From Chloracidobacterium thermophilum B (lineage in GTDB: Bacteria; Acidobacteriota; Blastocatellia; Chloracidobacteriales; Chloracidobacteriaceae), in the NCBI RefSeq assembly GCF_000226295.1, contig NC_016025.1, positions 558,001-622,000 of the forward strand: a stretch of 64,000 bases of DNA. The letters run 5' to 3'. Under the pieces are notes generated by a model. The model was not told the DNA's origin, made no database searches, and worked only from the letters and a program-made list of their open reading frames with translations. This document shows positions 58,998 through 64,000 of the stretch, one piece after another; positions within the stretch are counted from its first letter, which is position 1, and each line of letters starts with the position of its first letter. A program made the translations under genes and the position numbers.

Positions 58998-59164
58998 CCG
59001 GGTTTCATGGACAGGCTCCTCATACAGGCGACCGGACGACCGTGGCCGCGCTGGCGGCGCGTGGCGGCGGCGTGGCCTCGCGGTACTGCAACTCGTACAA
59101 CCGGCGGTAAATCCCATCCGCGCGCGCCACGAGTTCCTGATGCGTCCCCATTTCACGAATCTCA
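58998..59164. repeat. Direct repeat: ABC exporter 3' end plus mntA start (copy 2)
   Basis: Partner of 56222-56386. Here the ABC exporter reading frame is intact and only the first codons of mntA (ATGAAACCCGG) are kept before the inserted pair begins. Confidence 0.88.
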
Positions 59165-60912
59165 CCCCGGTGCAGCACAATGATGTTATCCGCCCGGCGC
59201 ACCGTGGAAAGCCGATGGGCAATGACCACACAGGTGCGCCCCACCAGCAGACGCTCAATGGCTGACTGGATGAGCGCCTCGGTTTCACTGTCAATGCTCG
59301 CCGTGGCTTCGTCGAGAATCAGAATCCGGGGATCGAACGCCAGCGCCCGCGCCAGCGCCAGAAGCTGCTTCTGCCCCACCGACAGCGTTGCGCCCCGTTC
59401 TTTGACTTCCGCCTGATACCCACCCGGCAGACGCCGGATGAACGCATCCGCCTGCACCTCCTGCGCCGCCGCAATCAACCGGTCTTCGGAAATATCCTTC
59501 GCGCCCAGCCGGAGGTTGTCCGCAATCGTGCCGGCAAACAGCGTCGGGTCCTGCAATACCACTCCAAAGTAACGGCGGAGTTCTGTCAGGTCGAACTCCC
59601 GTACGTCCACGCCGTCAACCAGAATCTGCCCACGTTGCACATCGTAAAAACGCATCAGCAGACTCGTGATGGAGGTCTTTCCGGCACCCGTCGCCCCAAC
59701 GAGCGCCACGGTCTGTCCCGGTGCAACCCGAAACGACACGTCCCGCAACACCCAGTTTTCCCCCTTGTAGGCAAACCACACATTCCGAAACTCGATTTCG
59801 CCACGCATAACGGCCGGCCGTTTGGGCGCCGACGGAGAAGTTATCACCAGCGGCTCATCGAGCACCTTGAACACCCGCTCCGCCGCAGCCATCGCCGCCT
59901 GAAGGATGTTGTACTTCTCGCTGATGTCCTGAATCGGCTCGTAAAAACGCTGCATCGCCTGAATGAAAAAAAAAAGCGCGCCCAGCGAAAGCGTCCCGGT
60001 CAGAACCTGCCCGCCGCCGTACCAGATGACAAGCGCCACGCCCAGATTGCTGACAAAACCAATCGCCGGATAAAACACCGCGTAGTAAAAAATCGTCTCG
60101 ATGTTGATCCGCCGGTGGGCATCGTTGATGGCTTCAAACGCCTGCTCTTCGCGGGCTTCACGGTTGAACAACTGTACCGTTGCCATGCCCGAAAGATGTT
60201 CCTGCAGAAAGGCGTTGATGCGGGCCAGACGGATGCGCACTTCACGGTAGGTACGACTGGCGTGGTGACGAAACCAGGCCGTGATCGCCGTCAGCAGCGG
60301 CACAACGACCAGACTCACCAGAGCCAGCTTCCAGTTGACCAGAAAGAGAAAGGTCAGCAGCCCGACCAGCACCACAACATCGCTCAACAGGGTGACGAAA
60401 CCCGAAGTGAACAGCTCGTTGAGGGCGTCCACATCCGAGGTCAGGCGGGTCGTCATGCGCCCAATCGGCGTGCGGTCGTAGTAACTCAGCGGCAGCCGCT
60501 GAAATTTGGCAAACAGCTCCCGGCGCAGGTCATACATCACAAACTGCCCCGTGCCGTTCAACAGCAACGTCTGCCAGTAGGTCAGCCCAAAAACGACGAG
60601 CATCAGGCCCAGATACAGGCTGCCGATGACGGCCACGCCGTCCATCGGTGCCGGACGCCCGCCCAACGCCTCGAACCCCGCCGCCAACAGGCGGGAAAAC
60701 AACCCCAGCCGCTCCGGGGCCGGCGGCAGCAAAAACAGGTCAATCGCCGCCATGGTCAGGTTGAGCGCCAGCAACTCGAAACCGGCCGTGAGCGCAATGA
60801 GCGGAATGGCCAGCGCCACCCGCCCCCGGTAGGGCTTCAAATAGGTCAGAAGCCGCCGTGCCAGGCGGTGATCGTAGGCTTTTCCAAGAACCTCGTCGTC
60901 GGGCTGACTCAT
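59020..60912 (-). CDS. ABC-type exporter, fused permease and ATPase (MsbA-like)
   Basis: 630 residues. Six membrane helices in residues ~30-330, with the coupling region VMYDLRRELFAKFQRLPLSY. The ATPase domain carries Walker A VGATGAGKTS, signature TLSVGQKQ, Walker B ILILDEATAS and the H-loop IAHRLST. Homodimeric exporters of this kind move lipids, drugs or peptides outward; the substrate is unknown. The C-terminal ~45 codons are duplicated at 56222-56386. The run of eleven A on the + strand at ~59967 falls in the FFFI stretch of a membrane helix. Confidence 0.92.
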   Translation of the reverse strand: MSQPDDEVLGKAYDHRLARRLLTYLKPYRGRVALAIPLIALTAGFELLALNLTMAAIDLFLLPPAPERLGLFSRLLAAGFEALGGRPAPMDGVAVIGSLYLGLMLVVFGLTYWQTLLLNGTGQFVMYDLRRELFAKFQRLPLSYYDRTPIGRMTTRLTSDVDALNELFTSGFVTLLSDVVVLVGLLTFLFLVNWKLALVSLVVVPLLTAITAWFRHHASRTYREVRIRLARINAFLQEHLSGMATVQLFNREAREEQAFEAINDAHRRINIETIFYYAVFYPAIGFVSNLGVALVIWYGGGQVLTGTLSLGALFFFIQAMQRFYEPIQDISEKYNILQAAMAAAERVFKVLDEPLVITSPSAPKRPAVMRGEIEFRNVWFAYKGENWVLRDVSFRVAPGQTVALVGATGAGKTSITSLLMRFYDVQRGQILVDGVDVREFDLTELRRYFGVVLQDPTLFAGTIADNLRLGAKDISEDRLIAAAQEVQADAFIRRLPGGYQAEVKERGATLSVGQKQLLALARALAFDPRILILDEATASIDSETEALIQSAIERLLVGRTCVVIAHRLSTVRRADNIIVLHRGEIREMGTHQELVARADGIYRRLYELQYREATPPPRAASAATVVRSPV

Positions 60913-61200
60913 CAAACAGACAAACTTTGCACAAGGACTGGGAAAGATTAGGGCCGGCGTTTCCTACCCTTTCGCTGGAACCAGACGCGGCGCTGCGCTA
61001 AGGTAGCGAATCAACATTCCTCTGAACAGGCAAATCGCCAGCCCCGGCGTTCCGGGTGATACATGGTTCCACGAAACGTTGAAAAGTTCGGTTTTCCGTG
61101 TATTTTCACGGTTTTTTCCAAGCCCTGTGCGGTTTTCAGCAGCAGCGGTTTGGTTTAGCCTCGATTTACACGGACGCCACAGAAAGGTTACGCAACACCT

Positions 61201-62335
61201 ATGCCCGACACCCTGGAACTTCGTCACACCTACGACGCGCTGCTTGAACGCATCACCCACCTGCGGAGGTTTCTTTGACCCGGAAAGCAAGCGTCCACGG
61301 TTGGAAACGCTAGAAGCGCGCATCGCCCAGCCGGACTTCTGGAACGACCAGGAGCAGGCCCAGAAAATCCTCAAGGAACGTCGCCGACTGGCCCAGGCCA
61401 TCGAAACCGCAGCCTTTTACGACCGGGAAACGGCCGACCTGGAGGTGCTCTTTGAGTTTGCCGAAGCCGACCCGGCCTCGCTGACAGAACTGGAACAACG
61501 CCTGCGGGTGCTCCAGCAGAAAGTTGAAGCGGACGAAACCCAGATGCTGCTGTCGGGGCCGAATGACGCCAACAACGCCATCGTCCGCATTCAGTCGGGC
61601 GCAGGCGGCACCGATGCCCAGGACTGGGCCGAAATGCTGCTGCGCATGTACCTGCGGTGGTGCGAACGCCGTGGCTTCAAAACCAGCCTGCTCGATGTCC
61701 AGCCGGGCAAGGAAGCCGGCATCACTTCGGCGGAGTTTACAGTGGAAGGCGACTATGCCTACGGCCTGCTTTCGTGTGAAAGCGGCGTGCACCGGCTGGT
61801 GCGGATTTCACCCTTTTCTTCCTCCGGGACGCGCGAAACGAGCTTTGCTTCCATTTTCGTCACCCCGGAGGTCGAGGACGACATCGAGATTGAAATCAAC
61901 GAAAAAGACCTGCGGATCGACACCTACCGTTCCTCCGGGGCCGGCGGCCAGCACGTCAACGTCACCGATTCCGCCATCCGCATCACCCACCTGCCGACCG
62001 GCATCGTCGTGTCGTGCCAGAACCAGCGGTCACAGCATCAGAACCGTGAAGTGGCCATGAAAGTGCTCAAATCACGGCTCTATGAACTCGAACTCGAACG
62101 CCGGCGGGCCGAGAGCGCCAAGCTGGAGGCCGCCAAGCGGGACATTTCCTTTGGTTCCCAAATCCGCAATTACGTGCTACACCCCTACCGCCTGGTCAAA
62201 GACACCCGCACCAAGCTGGAGCGCAGCGATGTGGAGAGTGTACTCGACGGCGATCTGGATGATTTCATCAAGGAATACCTCGTGGCCAGGAGCCGCCAAC
62301 CCGATGGCATCCTCGTGGCTGGCGATGACGAATGA
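61201..62335 (+). CDS. prfB: Peptide chain release factor 2, with programmed +1 frameshift
   Basis: The ATG at 61201 opens MPDTLELRHTYDALLERITH and reaches CTT TGA C at 61273-61279, preceded by a GCGGAGG Shine-Dalgarno-like element: the classic RF2 autoregulatory frameshift site. After a +1 shift it continues DPESKRPRLETLEARIAQPD to the end, about 377 residues. SPF tripeptide (RISPFSSSG) and GGQ motif (SSGAGGQHVN) are present. RF2 ends translation at UGA and UAA. Low RF2 lets ribosomes stall and shift, so the gene regulates itself. Confidence 0.97.
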
Positions 62336-62371
62336 GCCTCAATCGTGGTTGGGGTCCCCTTTGGCGGTCGT

Positions 62372-64000
62372 ATGACGATGATGAGTGCAACGACGACGGA
62401 CAGCTTTTCACCTCCTGTAGCGCACAAAGGGCCGACCGGTTTCTTCTCCTCACGCTTTGGAGAAGCCCTTGGCATCGTCCTTGGACTGTGCGCCCTGACC
62501 CTGGCCATTGCCCTGCTGTCCTTTCATCCCGATGACGTGTCCTGGAGCGTCAGCGCCCGGACTGACCAGCGGCACAATGCCGTCGGCGTTGTTGGCGCCA
62601 ATCTTGCCGACGTGCTCTTTCAGGGGTTGGGGCTGTTAGCCTACGGCTTGCCTGTGCTGCTCGGCTGGCATGCCGTGCAGGTCTTTCGGGGGAAAGCCCT
62701 GCTGGTGTCTGCCGAACAGGCAACCGGAATCTGCGGTGTTCTGCTGTCGCTGGCCGGCTTTTTGTCCCTGTTTCAGGAACTGCCGCTGTTTTACGACCGC
62801 ATCCGTCTGGGGGGCTTCATTGGTTTTGCGATTGAAAAGTGGCTGGAATCCGCACTCAACCCGGTGGGCACGGGCCTGCTTCTGAGTGGGACAGCAGTGC
62901 TGTCGCTGATGCTGGCGACGACCTTCTCACCCCGCCGCTGGTTGCTACGGTGGTGGCAGGAACTCCCGTTGCGCCGGGTCAAGCCTGCCCCGGAGACAAA
63001 CGACCACCCGGCAACCGCCATGACCAACGGCGTTCATCCGCTGTCTTCCACACGCCAACGCGCCAAGCCCAATGCCGCCACCCCTTCCCCGGAAACGACA
63101 GAGGACAAGGGCCGCGATGAGCAGCGGATTGCCGAAGCCCTCTATGGCGATGAAGCGCCCGGTATCGTCTCTCCGGTCAAACGGACGCCACACGGGACAC
63201 CGGCGGTTGATCTGGAAACCCCGGCGACGCCTCCGGCAACGGCTGCGCCAGCGGATGCCCCACCCAGTGAGCCACCCAACCACCCCCTGCCGGACGCGCC
63301 TCCAGCCGCTCCGCCCGTCCCGGCGGCAGTGTCGTCTCAACCTCAGCCGGAACCATCACGCAGCACCGTTTCGGAAGTCCGGCGGCTGGCCCGCGAAGCC
63401 ATCGAACGGCGCAACAGCGGCAACAACCCCCTTGTCCGCGATAAAGACCGTGACAGAAACGGCAGTCCGGCCGAAGTTTCTGCCGCCCGCCGCCGGCTGG
63501 CCGCAGCCGAACAACAGCTTACGGCCAACGCTGAGCAGGAAGTGGCCAAAATGGTACAGGCGGTGCACATCGTCCGCCGCCAACCGACGCCGCCAACATC
63601 AGCACCGGCCGTACCGGCTGGCGTCCCGGCTGCCGGCCAACGCCCGGTGTCCATGGGTGCGGCCGCAGCCGCTCCAGCCAGGTCCAGTGCAGAGCCGGCC
63701 TATGCCCTGCCGACCGTGGAGATGCTGACCCCGGCGCCGCCCCAAACCAGCCAGTCGGATGAAGAACTCCGCGCACGGGCCCGCCTGCTGGCGGAAAAGT
63801 GCCGTGAATTCAATGTCATCGGTGAAATTCTCGAAATCGAACCGGGTCCCGTGGTCACGACCTTCGGTTTCAAACCCGACCCCGGCGTGAAGTACAGCCG
63901 GGTGGCCGGACTGGTGGATGACCTCTGTCTGGGGCTTCAGGCGGAGTCGGTACGCATTGATCGCATCCCCGGCAAGGCCACCATCGGGATTGAAGTCCCC
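62372..64000 (+). CDS. ftsK: DNA translocase FtsK/SpoIIIE, N-terminal part (runs off the window)
   Basis: 543 residues are in the window, open to the last base. About four membrane helices (EALGIVLGLCALTLAIALLS; LADVLFQGLGLLAYGLPVLL; ICGVLLSLAGFLSLF; LLLSGTAVLSLMLATTF) are followed by a long Pro/Ala-rich linker. The alpha domain starts at LAEKCREFNVIGEILEIEPG and PVVTTFGFKPDPGVKYSRVA. FtsK pumps chromosome ends through the division septum and activates dimer resolution. The Walker motifs and gamma domain lie beyond the window. The start at 62372 is the first ATG before the membrane part; the ribosome binding site is weak. Confidence 0.93.
   Translation, partial: MTMMSATTTDSFSPPVAHKGPTGFFSSRFGEALGIVLGLCALTLAIALLSFHPDDVSWSVSARTDQRHNAVGVVGANLADVLFQGLGLLAYGLPVLLGWHAVQVFRGKALLVSAEQATGICGVLLSLAGFLSLFQELPLFYDRIRLGGFIGFAIEKWLESALNPVGTGLLLSGTAVLSLMLATTFSPRRWLLRWWQELPLRRVKPAPETNDHPATAMTNGVHPLSSTRQRAKPNAATPSPETTEDKGRDEQRIAEALYGDEAPGIVSPVKRTPHGTPAVDLETPATPPATAAPADAPPSEPPNHPLPDAPPAAPPVPAAVSSQPQPEPSRSTVSEVRRLAREAIERRNSGNNPLVRDKDRDRNGSPAEVSAARRRLAAAEQQLTANAEQEVAKMVQAVHIVRRQPTPPTSAPAVPAGVPAAGQRPVSMGAAAAAPARSSAEPAYALPTVEMLTPAPPQTSQSDEELRARARLLAEKCREFNVIGEILEIEPGPVVTTFGFKPDPGVKYSRVAGLVDDLCLGLQAESVRIDRIPGKATIGIEVP

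Overview
The window is a mosaic of at least three sequence types, most likely from a thermophilic phototrophic-mat setting. Positions 1-6430 look cyanobacterial: moderate GC, at least eleven copies of the HIP1 octamer GCGATCGC, a soluble-lytic-transglycosylase gene, rpmB and an ACR3 arsenite exporter. From about 6500 the base composition rises sharply, HIP1 disappears, and the genes look like one GC-rich chromosome, possibly Acidobacteriota of the Chloracidobacterium kind (an inference from gene content, not shown directly). The switch falls on a palindrome that matches the left end of an IS200/IS605-type element, also present at 28.3 kb. It may be an assembly joint or a real transfer.

Chromosomal backbone (about 6.5-26.7 kb and 56.1-64 kb). 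The left part holds an AtuA-like protein, a small secreted protein, psuG, a D-aminoacylase and a two-subunit molybdenum hydroxylase (IorA/IorB type). It continues with several exported proteins of unknown function (one very rich in CC pairs), an RluD-type pseudouridine synthase, and a peroxiredoxin-like gene whose active-site cysteine codon is TGA. It ends with a giant kinase-ATPase-GAF-phosphatase gene carrying one in-frame TAG. The right part holds an ABC exporter, prfB with its programmed frameshift, and the start of ftsK. The ancestral order can be rebuilt as ABC exporter - mntA - hepT - (convergent) giant kinase.

That ancestral site has been hit repeatedly. (i) A methyltransferase plus PD-(D/E)XK/HEAT-repeat gene pair (56.4-59.0 kb) sits between two direct copies of the last ~165 bp of the ABC gene and the first codons of mntA. 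(ii) mntA is split by a 27.5-kb block (28562-56092). The block ends carry the two complementary parts of an hsdS gene, so joining them restores hsdS in frame and removing the block restores mntA in frame, with only GGAG shared. This is the structure expected of an integrated circle. (iii) hepT is split by a 1370-bp IS200/IS605-type tnpB element inserted after TTAC.

Inside the 27.5-kb block is a crowded defence region. It has one complete type I operon (hsdR-hsdS-hsdM, 32.6-38.5 kb), a second hsdM, several hsdR remnants, a decayed GmrSD-like (DUF262) gene, a DUF1016 nuclease, a complete mntA-hepT pair, a broken AlbA_2 gene, rhuM and an IS607-type element. It also has a run of integron-type attC sites without an integrase (46.1-50.2 kb) whose cassettes include a SfiI-like restriction endonuclease with its methyltransferase. 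A 1650-bp low-GC piece with a MobF relaxase and a polypyrimidine repeat is in turn inserted in hsdS.

Many genes carry frameshifts or stops. Some are surely decay, some could be base errors, and two (poly-C in hsdS, TGA in the peroxiredoxin) may be functional. No tRNA, rRNA or CRISPR array was seen.
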